From: Bacillota bacterium
Lineage (GTDB): Bacteria; Bacillota; Clostridia; Saccharofermentanales; Fastidiosipilaceae
Reading direction: 5' to 3'
Length of the DNA: 64,000 nt
NCBI GenBank assembly: GCA_023420115.1
Contig: JAEZWR010000029.1
Coordinates: 1-64,000, forward strand
Both the position numbers and the translations under genes were made by a program. Shown here in pieces: positions 9,847 through 19,703 of this stretch (position 1 is its first letter; each line of letters begins with the position of its first letter). The notes beneath the pieces were generated by a model. That model did no database searches, was not told where the DNA came from, and saw only the letters and a program-made list of their open reading frames with translations.

Positions 9847-10551
9847 TCAGATAAAGGGGTGATTTATTTGATTAAACTCTTGTTCAAACAATTCATCAGG
9901 AACAACATATGTCCAGAAAAGTTGTGTGTATATCCAGTTGCTTGTTTCAACAATTTTACAGAACCTCTCATAGTCTATACTTCTGCGTATTGCCGAAGCA
10001 TAGGTAGTGATATGACCACTAATTAGTGTTTCAAAATCCTCATAGCACAATTCACGCGCTCTACTTGAACTACTCGAGAACATTTTCAAACATTCAAATG
10101 AAGCACTAGCTTCAGCACTTATAATCTTTTGCGGTAGATTCTCATAACGAGTTCCTTTTGAGTCAAAAAATATAAAGTTAAACTCTTTCTTATACGTCCA
10201 AAAAACTTCTGTCCACTTTTTTGAGTCATTAGGATCGAAGAAAAGTTTTCTCAAGGCCTCAAGGTCATCTTTGTATTGCTCAATCTGCATTTTAAATTGA
10301 TAAAGATAGTCCGTATCTCTATCATTAAATATTTTCAAACAATCAGATAATACAGCATCTAAAATATCCTCTTTACACTCAAAATGTTTGTATATGGTTC
10401 CTGAAGATCTATTTACAGCGGAAGCTATACGCCTGATACCAACTTTATGATATCCTTCATTAAAAAAAAGTTTAGCTGCCTCTTCAACTATTCGTTTCTT
10501 CGTACCTGTTAAAGAGCGAGAAGTAGATAACGGTCTAATTTGACAATTCAT
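9847..10551 (-). CDS. TetR-family transcriptional regulator
   Basis: A 234-residue regulator. The N-terminal third is a TetR helix-turn-helix (KRIVEEAAKLFFNEGYHKVG, then IRRIASAVNRSSGTIYKHF). The C-terminal ligand-binding part is divergent, as usual. The frame opens at a TTG at 10557, but AAGGAAAATTTGCCC precedes the ATG at 10551, which I take as the start. It is the first gene of an operon with the two ABC halves, so it most likely represses them and responds to the transported compound. Confidence 0.87.
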   Translation of the reverse strand: MNCQIRPLSTSRSLTGTKKRIVEEAAKLFFNEGYHKVGIRRIASAVNRSSGTIYKHFECKEDILDAVLSDCLKIFNDRDTDYLYQFKMQIEQYKDDLEALRKLFFDPNDSKKWTEVFWTYKKEFNFIFFDSKGTRYENLPQKIISAEASASFECLKMFSSSSSRARELCYEDFETLISGHITTYASAIRRSIDYERFCKIVETSNWIYTQLFWTYVVPDELFEQEFNQINHPFI

Positions 10552-10705
10552 GGGCAAATTTTCCTTCGGTCACACATTCTTCTTGGTAATCGACGATCAC
10601 CTTATTTCAATCTACTCTTCACAAAAAACTTTGACAAGTGTGGAAATATTCTAATTTGTTCACCTTTTTTGCTCCTAAAAAACGTTTAAAATTATCTTAT
10701 AGTTG

Positions 10706-10731
10706 TCATAGTTATTAGTTATCATAGTTAT
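10706..10731. promoter_or_regulatory. Direct repeat upstream of the TetR operon
   Basis: TCATAGTTAT occurs at 10706-10715 and again at 10722-10731, a 16-bp period, in the leader region of the TetR-ABC operon. It may be an operator, though a TetR site is usually an inverted repeat. No consensus promoter could be assigned with confidence. Confidence 0.3.
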
Positions 10732-10773
10732 CTGATTATTGAAAAATATAGCTTACAGTTTTGAAACAAGTAA

Positions 10774-10812
10774 CAAAAAAAGCGCCCTCCTTTTACTTAA
10801 GGAAGACGCTTC
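10774..10812 (-). terminator. Terminator of the nucleotide-sugar dehydrogenase gene
   Basis: On the minus strand AAGCGTCTTCCTT pairs with AAGGAGGGCGCTT around a short loop and is followed by seven T. It lies 20 bp past the stop of the 10832-12142 gene. Confidence 0.8.
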
Positions 10813-10831
10813 TCTATAAGAACATATTTCA

Positions 10832-12142
10832 TCAAAGAACTTCCACTTTTTCTGAAACAAACCCTTTTAATGCATTTCTAGAATCAAATATTGATTTTGA
10901 TAAGCGAACAATTCTCTCATAATCAAAAGCCTTATGAGCAGTAGTTATTAATACTAGGTCCGCACTAGTTATATCTTCATCTTTCAATTCATTTAAACCC
11001 TCATATATTTTGCCCTTGTGTTTATAACTATTGATATGAGGATCATAAAATTCAACCTCAGCCCCTCGCTCACGTAATATTTCAATAACATCCAGTGCTG
11101 GACTCTCTCGATAATCATCAATATCATTTTTATAAGCAACGCCCAAAACTAATATCTTCGAGCCATTTAGAGCCTTTTTATTAGAGTTTAAAACTCGTGC
11201 AGCACGATCTACTGTATATTCAGGCATACGATCGTTAATCATCATTGATGACTCTATCATAGATGTATGGAAACCAAACTCACGAGCCTTCCATGACAGG
11301 TAATAAGGATCTAGAGGGATACAATGTCCACCTAAACCAGGACCTGGATAAAAGGGCTGAAATCCATATGGTTTGGTTGAGGCAGCCTCTACTACTTCCC
11401 AGATAGATATATTCATTCGATCACAAAGAATGGCAAGTTCATTAACCAAACCAATATTAACATTGCGGTAGGTATTCTCTAATATTTTCTCCATCTCAGC
11501 CACTGCTGGTGAAGATACCTTATGAACTCCTCCATCTAATACGGCTTCATACATTGCAGCAATTACTTCAGTTGCATCATCTCCTATCGCTCCGACAACC
11601 TTAGGAGTATTTTTTGTTTGATATACAGTATTACCCGGATCTACTCGCTCAGGTGAGAAACCGAGATAAAAATCTTCTCCACAACGAAGACCTGAACCCT
11701 CTTCTAAAAGTGGACGAAGGAGTTCCTCTGTCGTTCCTGGATAAGTTGTAGATTCTAATACCACCATTGATTCACGCTTCATATATTTAGCTACATTTTT
11801 AGTTGATTGATAAACATAGCTAATATCTGGCTGCTGATGATCATCAAGTGGAGTTGGCACGCAAATAGCTATAAAATCAACATCTTTTACAGAAGAAAAA
11901 TCCGAGGTAGCGCGAAGCATCCCCTCAGATACCAATTTTTTCAAGTCTTCATCAACAATATCCCCAATGTAGTTATGACCTTGATTTACTAAATTAACTT
12001 TTTCTTCCTCTACATCAATACCTATAGTTTTAAAGCCAGCCTTGGCCTTTTCGACAGCTAGTGGCAAGCCAACATAACCAAGTCCTACCACGCCAACAAC
12101 TATCTCTCTCTTTGCAATTTTTTCAAGAAGTTTCTCTTTCAT
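10832..12142 (-). CDS. Nucleotide-sugar 6-dehydrogenase (UDP-GlcNAc/UDP-glucose type)
   Basis: A 436-residue NAD-dependent dehydrogenase that oxidises the C6 hydroxyl of a UDP-sugar to a uronic acid in two steps, supplying precursors for capsule or wall glycans. Visible: the N-terminal NAD fold GLGYVGLPLA near residue 20, GFSPERVDPGN in the middle, and the active-site GPGLGGHCIPLDPYYL with its catalytic Cys. The PLDPYYLSWKA form is nearer to WbpA/TviB-type UDP-N-acetylglucosamine dehydrogenases than to Ugd, so the substrate is likely an N-acetyl sugar. Start has AAAGGTACTAAT ahead. It is a single-gene unit with its own terminator; no other glycan genes are adjacent. Confidence 0.88.
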   Translation of the reverse strand: MKEKLLEKIAKREIVVGVVGLGYVGLPLAVEKAKAGFKTIGIDVEEEKVNLVNQGHNYIGDIVDEDLKKLVSEGMLRATSDFSSVKDVDFIAICVPTPLDDHQQPDISYVYQSTKNVAKYMKRESMVVLESTTYPGTTEELLRPLLEEGSGLRCGEDFYLGFSPERVDPGNTVYQTKNTPKVVGAIGDDATEVIAAMYEAVLDGGVHKVSSPAVAEMEKILENTYRNVNIGLVNELAILCDRMNISIWEVVEAASTKPYGFQPFYPGPGLGGHCIPLDPYYLSWKAREFGFHTSMIESSMMINDRMPEYTVDRAARVLNSNKKALNGSKILVLGVAYKNDIDDYRESPALDVIEILRERGAEVEFYDPHINSYKHKGKIYEGLNELKDEDITSADLVLITTAHKAFDYERIVRLSKSIFDSRNALKGFVSEKVEVL

Positions 12143-12303
12143 ATTAGTACCTTTTGATTACTTTATAATCTATATTTTATGTGCTTATAACACTAATAAT
12201 TCACATATTTTACCATACCCAAAGATTAACAGACACTTACATTTCTAGTCACACTTTAATCTCTCACTTCAAATGTCTACACTATCTTTTTTTAAAATAT
12301 ACC

Positions 12304-13764
12304 TTACGCCTTTGGTATAACTCCGTAATCTTCAATCCATACAGACTCGGGTAAATCTTTAGGTAAATCTGGATTTTTAATTCCTCTAAAGTGTAATATA
12401 TGAGACTCGCCTCTACTTATTTTCATCCATTGTCTCTCATAATCTTTTAGTGCTGCAACTGCCCAGCCTCCCATCAAGAAGATGGCAAGAAGATTAATAA
12501 TTGCCATAGTGGCCTGTGACAAATCAGCTAAATTAATAACTAAGTCCATTTCCAAAACAGCACCTAAACCAACAGCAAAAACTGCCAACAAACGAAGGGG
12601 AATATTATTTTTCCCAACACCTCTTATAAAATCTAAATTAACTTCTGCGTAGCTATAGTTCCCAAGTATTGAAGAGTAAGCAAAAACAAAAATAATCAAA
12701 GCCACTGGAATTTTAGTCCACGCTCCAAGCTGAGCAGCGATAGATTGCTGAGTGAGAACAGGAGCCATAGAATCACTTGTAATGCCAGCTTGATAAACCC
12801 CTGAAATAATACAAATAAAAGCTGTCGCCGAACAAATTAAAATAGTATCTACAAAAACACCCATCGACTGAATTAGTCCTTGTTGAACCGGATGAGCTAC
12901 CGTAGCAGTCGCTGCAGCATTCGGTGCAGAACCCATACCTGCTTCATTAGAATACAAACCACGTTTAGCTCCATTTAATATAGCAACACTCAAACCGCCA
13001 ACTATTCCTCCACCGACTGACATTGGTTTAAAAGCAGTAGAAAAAATAAGAGAAAAAACCCTCGGGATTTCTCTATAATTAATAACAATAATAATCAGTG
13101 CAATAAAAATATAAGTAAGAGCCATAATTGGCGCAATAATAGCGGCAGCTTTTGCAATTCGTTTGATACCACCAAAAATAATCGGGGCGCACATAAGAAT
13201 TAGACCAAGAGCTGTCACCCATGTAGGAAGATGAAAAGTAGATTGCAAAACTCCAGCTATCGTCTTTGCCTGAACTAGATTATATGAGAAACCAAATGTG
13301 AATATTAGACAAGAAGCAAAAACTACACCCCAGCTTCTGCGACCCAATCCACGTGTAATATAGTAGGCCGGTCCACCTCTGAATGTTCCATCAGTCGCAC
13401 GAATCTTAAACATTTGTGCTAATGTCGCTTCGATAAAAGCTGTTGCCATTCCAATGAGAGCTATTATCCACATCCAAAAAATAGCACCTGGACCACCTAG
13501 AATCAGAGCCAAGGCAACACCCATTATATTTCCTGTACCAACTCTAGAAGCAATTCCTATCGCAAAAGCCTGAAATGATGATATACCATCTCCTTCAACT
13601 GTTCTAGATTTCATAATATTCGTCCACATATGACCAAACATTCTGACCTGTACAGCTCTTGTTCTGATTGTAAAATATAAGCCTGCAAAAACTAAAAATA
13701 AGATAAGAATATGGCTATAAATAAAAGTAGATATAGCCACTAATATATTATTAAGAATACTCAT
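12304..13764 (-). CDS. Alanine/glycine:cation symporter (AGCS family)
   Basis: A 486-residue membrane protein importing alanine or glycine with sodium or protons. The family hallmark GLYSNEAGMGSAPNAAATA is present, along with about ten hydrophobic helices and the N-terminal GNIMGVALALILGGPGA segment. The frame opens at a GTG at 13776 but GTGAGGATAGAT is the ribosome binding site for the ATG at 13764. Monocistronic; no terminator is obvious beyond its end. Confidence 0.9.
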   Translation of the reverse strand: MSILNNILVAISTFIYSHILILFLVFAGLYFTIRTRAVQVRMFGHMWTNIMKSRTVEGDGISSFQAFAIGIASRVGTGNIMGVALALILGGPGAIFWMWIIALIGMATAFIEATLAQMFKIRATDGTFRGGPAYYITRGLGRRSWGVVFASCLIFTFGFSYNLVQAKTIAGVLQSTFHLPTWVTALGLILMCAPIIFGGIKRIAKAAAIIAPIMALTYIFIALIIIVINYREIPRVFSLIFSTAFKPMSVGGGIVGGLSVAILNGAKRGLYSNEAGMGSAPNAAATATVAHPVQQGLIQSMGVFVDTILICSATAFICIISGVYQAGITSDSMAPVLTQQSIAAQLGAWTKIPVALIIFVFAYSSILGNYSYAEVNLDFIRGVGKNNIPLRLLAVFAVGLGAVLEMDLVINLADLSQATMAIINLLAIFLMGGWAVAALKDYERQWMKISRGESHILHFRGIKNPDLPKDLPESVWIEDYGVIPKA

Positions 13765-13911
13765 ATCTATCCTCACTTTTATTACCTAAAATAAATTTAG
13801 CGAGAAATTGTAATTTTTTAATTTAAAATAGAAAAAGAAGATTATATCTTTAGACAATTAATTTATATTCTATTTCTATTTAGATTGTTTTAGTTTAAAT
13901 TAAATTAATTT

Positions 13912-15936
13912 TTATTTCTCGTCATCAATAAAACCTGATAAGAAACCATTGTTATTTTCATCAGTATATATATCTTCATCTTCAATCATAGAAGCTGACC
14001 CATTAGAGCCTATATTTAATGAAGAAGATTTATCCATATCTACACTATAATCAGAATTTTCCTTATTTGAATTTATCATTAGCTCCCAATCCTCACAATA
14101 ATTTGGCAAGGCATCATTTTGAATAGCGTAGGATAAAATGCTCAAAATTTCTTTTTCTTTTTTCAAAGCAAATCTTTTCTCATATGTCAGAGCAATAATC
14201 TCACCATCAATCATCATCTGAAGCTGGAATTGTGCATCTATAGACTTATTTTGGTACACACCAACCTGCAAATAATCTACTCTTGGCTGTTCTAAATTTT
14301 GCGGATTGCTAAATGAATAAAATAAGTATCTTTGAATATTCATCAAACTTAAACTCTCTTTTACCCATTTAAAAGCATGTTCCAGATCGATTTGTTCTAT
14401 TTTCCCATCTTCACCTGCTTTGATAGTGTAATTACTAATTTTTCCATCAGATGTATCAAGTTGCCAACAACTTAAGCCCGGAATAGAAGAATTCATATTT
14501 CTCTGAATTGAATTTTCTTTATCTCTGAGAGTTTTTACAAATAGTAAAGATGGATTAAGAGAATCTACATATTTCAACTTTCTTGATTTTAAATAAACAA
14601 AAAGAAGATATAAACTCAAAATAACAATTACCAATAAAATACTGGGCAATATCCATTTATTCCACAAATTTCGTTTAAATTTAACACTAGCTATAAACAA
14701 TTCATTCCCTATATTTTCTTTGTAATCATTTGCGGAAATTTTTATTGTATATTCATCTTTAGAAATCAAACCCTTAAACTGTGAACTTTCCGTCTCGTTT
14801 GAATCTAAAATTCCTATCGAACTATTACGCAGTGAATAAATTTTATAAATAATTTCTTCGGGTAAGCTAAAGGGAAGCTCAGTCGCTGTAAATGACTCCT
14901 TAAAATTAAAAATATATTGAAAAAAATTCTTCTGTCTAAATTCAAAAGCCGTCAGGTTGTCCTTAAAAAACAATGCATTTTTATTATAGAAATCATCACT
15001 TTTATCAGAAGAAAACTCATATTCAACAGCATATGGATTTTTATTTTCATCAACTATCTCATAACTATGAATATTTAATTGACCATATAATGAATCAAGA
15101 ACCTTGACCGCATCTTCATAAGTAGACGATTCAGTAACGAAACGTATTCTTCTCGTCAAAACCTTATTGTCATCAAAAAAAGTATTTATTTCCATAGATT
15201 TGAATCGAAAAGGCATACTAACATTAAAAAGTGCAGCTATATTATCTTTTCCAGGAAGATATACAGAAACCCTATTATCATCTTCTGTACTTACACTAGC
15301 TCTCGAAGATACATCAACTAAGTCAATTTTTGTATTTTCAGGAAAAACTATTTTCTGATCAAAGGAATTATTACCATTCTTATCTCCCATCAGATAATTC
15401 AAATTATAATTTTCTTGAAATTGTTTAATTTCATTTTCATTATTTTGAAAAAGAATAGTGTAATTATCATCCCAGAGAATTTTACGCGTCTTATTTTCTA
15501 AATCATCAAGACTATCAGCCGTAAAAATAATCTCTATATTCTTTCCATCATTTTCAGGCACATCTTTTATATTAATCTGTCCATTTTCAGGAAGAGAATT
15601 AGTATAAAATCTCTTAAGAGAAGTCTCAGTAAGAGCACTAACATCCGAATTTTTATACAAGATCCTTATTCTTCTAAAAATATTATTCTCACTATTAAAT
15701 TCAGTATAAATATGAATATAGTTAGCTAGGTGATTTCTCGTACTCTCACTAGAAAAAAGCGCTACCGCGGACTCAGCCTGAATTAAATTATTAGTAGCAA
15801 AAAATACATTTGCCAAACTAAATGAAAATAAAAAAGATAAAAGGAGGAAAAATAATGAAAAAACTTTTTTAAAATTATAATTATATTTATTTATATTACA
15901 TTTATTACACTTACCATATAATTTAATTTTATTCAT
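13912..15936 (-). CDS. Membrane-anchored protein of unknown function with duplicated extracellular domain
   Basis: A 674-residue protein I do not recognise. It begins with a CNKC motif (10-13) and a signal or anchor helix (about 24-48), then about 370 extracellular residues, a second helix (427-449) and a cytoplasmic tail of about 225 residues ending in an acidic stretch. Two outer segments look related: each has a strand with RRIR (88-91 and 262-265) followed by a similar 65-residue pattern, suggesting a repeated beta-rich domain. The ribosome binding site AGGAGGGAGAATTATTT is strong. It starts 30 bp after proS and is likely cotranscribed with it. Confidence 0.7.
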   Translation of the reverse strand: MNKIKLYGKCNKCNINKYNYNFKKVFSLFFLLLSFLFSFSLANVFFATNNLIQAESAVALFSSESTRNHLANYIHIYTEFNSENNIFRRIRILYKNSDVSALTETSLKRFYTNSLPENGQINIKDVPENDGKNIEIIFTADSLDDLENKTRKILWDDNYTILFQNNENEIKQFQENYNLNYLMGDKNGNNSFDQKIVFPENTKIDLVDVSSRASVSTEDDNRVSVYLPGKDNIAALFNVSMPFRFKSMEINTFFDDNKVLTRRIRFVTESSTYEDAVKVLDSLYGQLNIHSYEIVDENKNPYAVEYEFSSDKSDDFYNKNALFFKDNLTAFEFRQKNFFQYIFNFKESFTATELPFSLPEEIIYKIYSLRNSSIGILDSNETESSQFKGLISKDEYTIKISANDYKENIGNELFIASVKFKRNLWNKWILPSILLVIVILSLYLLFVYLKSRKLKYVDSLNPSLLFVKTLRDKENSIQRNMNSSIPGLSCWQLDTSDGKISNYTIKAGEDGKIEQIDLEHAFKWVKESLSLMNIQRYLFYSFSNPQNLEQPRVDYLQVGVYQNKSIDAQFQLQMMIDGEIIALTYEKRFALKKEKEILSILSYAIQNDALPNYCEDWELMINSNKENSDYSVDMDKSSSLNIGSNGSASMIEDEDIYTDENNNGFLSGFIDDEK

Positions 15937-15965
15937 AAATAATTCTCCCTCCTAAATCTAATATT

Positions 15966-17657
15966 TTATCTTTCAAAAATTTTATTTATTTCTTCTTCAA
16001 CATTTTCTATATTTACAGTATACGACTCACTTGAATCATTAATTTTGAATTCCAATTTATTTTCTTTTATTGATCTTCCACAAGTGATTCTCAAATATGC
16101 ACCTATCAATTCCATATCAGCAAATTTAACACCAGCTCTCTCATTTCTATCATCGATAAGTACATCATATTTATTTTTGAGCTTATCATACAAATCATTT
16201 GCAATTTTAAGTTGCTCCTCATCCTTTGCATTTACAGGAACTATGGCAATTTCAATCGGTGCAATTTCTTTCGGCCAGAGGATAGAATTTTCACTGTGTC
16301 TCTGTTCAACCAAAGCAGCCAAACATCTAGCAGGACCAATTCCATATGAACCCATAATTACAGGCTTTGTTTCATTATTGCTATCTGTATAATATAGATC
16401 CATTGCTTTTGAATATTTGTCTCCAAGTTTAAAGGTATTTCCTACTTCTATTCCTCTTTGGAATTTTACTCTACCCATACCATTTTCACAGATATCACCT
16501 TCTTTTATTTTTCTTATATCTGCAACCTGGACATATTCAAAATCTTCTAAATTAACATTCTTGTAATGCTGGTCTTTTTCATTTGCACCAACAATAAAAT
16601 TGGCCATTATACTAACTTCATTATCAATAATTACTGGTATATCCAAATTTATAGGACCTGCAAAGCCCACTGGGGCTTTTGTACATTTTTCTACATCTTC
16701 AGCCTCGGCCATACTAACTTCATTTGCCTTTAGCAATTTCTCAACTTTCGTTTCGTTAAGCTCGTGATCCCCTCTTAAACAAAAAGCATAAAATTTATCA
16801 TCAACTTTATATATTAAGGTCTTAACAAAAGATTTCTCATCCTTGCCAAAGAATTTTGAAACTTCTTCTATAGTCTTTGCATTTGGAGTATTTACTTTCT
16901 CTTTTGGAAGATGATTCTCAGAAGATTTTTCCCCCTCAAGTATGCATTTTGCAGTCTCAATATTTTCTGCATATGATGAATTTTCTTCTATTACTAATAC
17001 ATCTTCTCCTATATCACTTATAGCTTGAAATTCTTCAGATAATAGACCTCCCATTGCTCCAGTATCAGCCTTGACAACAATATATTTCAAACCGATTCTA
17101 TCAAATATTCTCTTATAGGCTTCAAACATATCATTGTAAGACTTATCTAAACCATCATAATCGAGATCAAAGGTATAGGCGTCCTTCATTATGAATTCTC
17201 TAACTCTTATTAGACCAAATCTTGGACGTGGTTCATCTCTAAATTTTGTTTGAAATTGGTAAAGACTAATAGGTAAATTCTTATAAGACTTAACTGCCAA
17301 TTTAGCAGCTTCAGCAAAAAGCTCTTCATGTGTTGGAGCAAGAACATAAGGCTTGTCAAATCTATCTTTTAAAGAAAACATAGATTTACCCAATTTATCT
17401 CTACGACCTGATTCCACATATATTTCTTCAGGAAGCAAAGCCGGCATCATAAGTTCCTCTGAATCGATAGAATTCATCTCTTCTCTTATGATATTTATAA
17501 TTTTATTTAAGGCCTTGTATCCCAAAGGAAGCATCATATAAACACCCGCAGATGTTTTTCTTATCATTCCTGCCCTTACTAGTAAATTACAGGCCTGACT
17601 TTCCTCATCTCTCGCATTTTCTCTAAGTGTAAAGAAGAAACTTTTACTTAATCTCAT
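15966..17657 (-). CDS. proS: Prolyl-tRNA synthetase
   Basis: A 563-residue class II synthetase that charges tRNA-Pro. Motif 2 is FRDEPRPRFGLIRVREF, motif 3 is GSYGIGPARCLAALVEQ, and the editing insertion domain that clears mis-charged Ala lies between them (about 220-390). The C-terminal anticodon-binding domain includes VLIDDRNERAGVKFADMELIG. Length and layout fit the bacterial ProS type. GGGGGAATA precedes the ATG. It heads a minus-strand unit with the 674-residue membrane protein. Confidence 0.97.
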   Translation of the reverse strand: MRLSKSFFFTLRENARDEESQACNLLVRAGMIRKTSAGVYMMLPLGYKALNKIINIIREEMNSIDSEELMMPALLPEEIYVESGRRDKLGKSMFSLKDRFDKPYVLAPTHEELFAEAAKLAVKSYKNLPISLYQFQTKFRDEPRPRFGLIRVREFIMKDAYTFDLDYDGLDKSYNDMFEAYKRIFDRIGLKYIVVKADTGAMGGLLSEEFQAISDIGEDVLVIEENSSYAENIETAKCILEGEKSSENHLPKEKVNTPNAKTIEEVSKFFGKDEKSFVKTLIYKVDDKFYAFCLRGDHELNETKVEKLLKANEVSMAEAEDVEKCTKAPVGFAGPINLDIPVIIDNEVSIMANFIVGANEKDQHYKNVNLEDFEYVQVADIRKIKEGDICENGMGRVKFQRGIEVGNTFKLGDKYSKAMDLYYTDSNNETKPVIMGSYGIGPARCLAALVEQRHSENSILWPKEIAPIEIAIVPVNAKDEEQLKIANDLYDKLKNKYDVLIDDRNERAGVKFADMELIGAYLRITCGRSIKENKLEFKINDSSESYTVNIENVEEEINKIFER

Positions 17658-17687
17658 TATTCCCCCATAATTATCATCATAAATTGG

Positions 17688-17710
17688 AAAAAGCTCTCGC
17701 GAGAGCTTTT
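17688..17710 (-). terminator. Perfect palindromic terminator after the CapA-like gene
   Basis: AAAAGCTCTCGCGAGAGCTTTT is a perfect palindrome; on the minus strand five T follow the stem. It separates the CapA-like gene from proS. Confidence 0.8.
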
Positions 17711-17746
17711 GTCCTCATAAATATCTTTTCTTTATATCTTTATATA

Positions 17747-19288
17747 TTATTCTATCTTAAATGGGCCTTGAACTTCTACACCCTCAGCATTTCTTACTAT
17801 AGGAAGAACTTTCTTATCATCAATTTCTGGATCATAAGTATGCGTATTATCTGATTTTTTCCACGAATCTGGTAAATGTTTAAAATTCTGGAGTGGAAAA
17901 CCATTAAGTGTATTTCTACTCATTATTGTTGCTGTCCTATCTTTTGAAGCTTGTATCAAACCTATATCTGCCGATATTTCAAACTTTTCTGGATTTTCTA
18001 GTGCCTGCTCTACTGGGATAATATGATTTCTATGCATATCATATCCTATCGCAACTTTATAGCAATAAGTAGCAATGTAACCTGCGTCTGTCAAATTCAT
18101 ATTTCCATTTTGATCTTTTTCATATCGAGCAACACCTAAAATTCCATCTTCGCAGCGACCATTAGAATCTCCTATTGAATAATATTGATCAGAAACTATA
18201 TTTCCAAGTGAAAAGAAAGAAAGCATTTCATGATTTCCATCACTAGATTTAATCATTCTTACAGGCCATATAACATGTGGTCCACAATTTAAACATAAGT
18301 CTACACCAGCATCAGCCAAGGCTTGAGAATATCTGACTGCAAAAATATCTTCATCATCTAAATATTCTGTACCCCAATGCATAAAAAATACAACTAGATC
18401 TGCTCCCGCATCTTTCATTTCTTTTGCTCTAGTTTGTAATTTAACAATATCGTCGGGAATGTATTGCTCCTCTAAGCTAAATGTATCTAAAATGTCTTCT
18501 ACATCTTTTGGAATAGGTATTCCATTAAGATTTTTATGTCCATCTGTTCTTATTGTTTCATAAGAAAATGAACTAAATGCCACTTTTATACCATTTATAA
18601 CTTTCATTATAAATTTATCTTCTTCAGCTGATTTTCTTCCTCCAATTGTTTCTAGACCTTGATTTCTTAGGACATCAATTGTTCTTATAAGTCCATCTTT
18701 ACCTCTGTCAAGCATATGATTATTAGAAGTGACTGCCATATCGAATTTTGCAGCTGCTATAGCCTTGGCTACAGCATCAGGCGCTGAAAAAAGAGGATAT
18801 CCTGTATATGGTTCTCCTGCTAAGGTACCTTCCATATCGGCTATTGCATAATCTAATTTTGAAATATCATCTCTCAAATAATCAAATATATAATCGTAAT
18901 CATATTCTCCACTATCTGTCATTCCACCATTCAATACAGCTGAATGCATGAGTACTTCACCAACTGCCCCAATAGTTACAGATGGATTGTCAGGATCAGA
19001 TTTTATATCTCTCACTTTTTCTTTATTTAGAAAGTCTTCTTCACTGTCTGAATCCAAAATTTCATCATTATCTTTATTCACATTAAGTTCTTCATTTTCA
19101 TTATTTATGATTTCACTCTCATTTTTATTTATTTCATCTTCTATTTCAGGTATTTCATTTTCAATATTACTTCCATAAATATTTAAATTGTTAACGCTAA
19201 CTAAACCTGCAATAATTGAAATAGAAACTATTAAAGAAACTGTCATCTTTTTTATTTTTTTATTACTTAAATATTTAATTTTTATCAT
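17747..19288 (-). CDS. CapA-family (poly-gamma-glutamate capsule-type) phosphoesterase-like protein
   Basis: A 513-residue secreted or anchored protein. The open frame reaches 19345, but AAAAAAGGAGCCTGCATA marks the ATG at 19288 (MIKIKYLSNKK). One N-terminal hydrophobic segment (about 14-36) is followed by an acidic, low-complexity linker (to about 100) and then the calcineurin-like CapA fold: GAVGEVLMHSAV, DYAIADMEGTLAG, SNNHMLDRGKDG, FFMHWGTEYL and GPHVIWPVRMI, in family order. Relatives take part in poly-gamma-glutamate synthesis, but no capB or capC is near, so this is probably a stand-alone wall-associated phosphoesterase of unknown substrate. Confidence 0.85.
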   Translation of the reverse strand: MIKIKYLSNKKIKKMTVSLIVSISIIAGLVSVNNLNIYGSNIENEIPEIEDEINKNESEIINNENEELNVNKDNDEILDSDSEEDFLNKEKVRDIKSDPDNPSVTIGAVGEVLMHSAVLNGGMTDSGEYDYDYIFDYLRDDISKLDYAIADMEGTLAGEPYTGYPLFSAPDAVAKAIAAAKFDMAVTSNNHMLDRGKDGLIRTIDVLRNQGLETIGGRKSAEEDKFIMKVINGIKVAFSSFSYETIRTDGHKNLNGIPIPKDVEDILDTFSLEEQYIPDDIVKLQTRAKEMKDAGADLVVFFMHWGTEYLDDEDIFAVRYSQALADAGVDLCLNCGPHVIWPVRMIKSSDGNHEMLSFFSLGNIVSDQYYSIGDSNGRCEDGILGVARYEKDQNGNMNLTDAGYIATYCYKVAIGYDMHRNHIIPVEQALENPEKFEISADIGLIQASKDRTATIMSRNTLNGFPLQNFKHLPDSWKKSDNTHTYDPEIDDKKVLPIVRNAEGVEVQGPFKIE

Positions 19289-19703
19289 TATGCAGGCTCC
19301 TTTTTTATAATAGTTATAAAGATAATATTTAGAATATATATACAAATCAAAAGATATAAATTCATTGTTTCATTCTTAGTTTATGATTATTTCAAACTAT
19401 CATCAATATTATTTTCTTTATATTTTGGTTTCATTTTTTTATCAAAAAATTATTTAATGTAATTTATTAAAAACACTATATCTACAATGAAATTTTTTAA
19501 TTTCTACAAGATAAGGTTTATCTATAAAATAAATACATTTTTAAAAGACAAAAACGATAAAAAAACTCATTTTTTTTATTACATTCATTATCCTTATATT
19601 TCAATTTCTTTAAAATTGTATTACAAAACTATATATCAAATTTATTTATATCTAAGTGTTATAAACTTAATATAGATTAAATTTGTTTATAGGAGCCCCA
19701 AAA
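19289..19703. other. AT-rich interval between the CapA-like gene and dnaA
   Basis: This 415-bp divergent spacer is extremely AT-rich and contains no DnaA box matching TTATCCACA with at most one mismatch that I could find. It must hold the dnaA promoter and the CapA-gene promoter. A 62-codon open frame at 19487-19675 has no ribosome binding site and looks random. Confidence 0.5.

Noticed and set aside
19487..19675. 62-codon open frame upstream of dnaA
   Set aside because: No ribosome binding site, extreme A/T and Phe/Ile/Lys/Tyr bias as in random AT-rich DNA.
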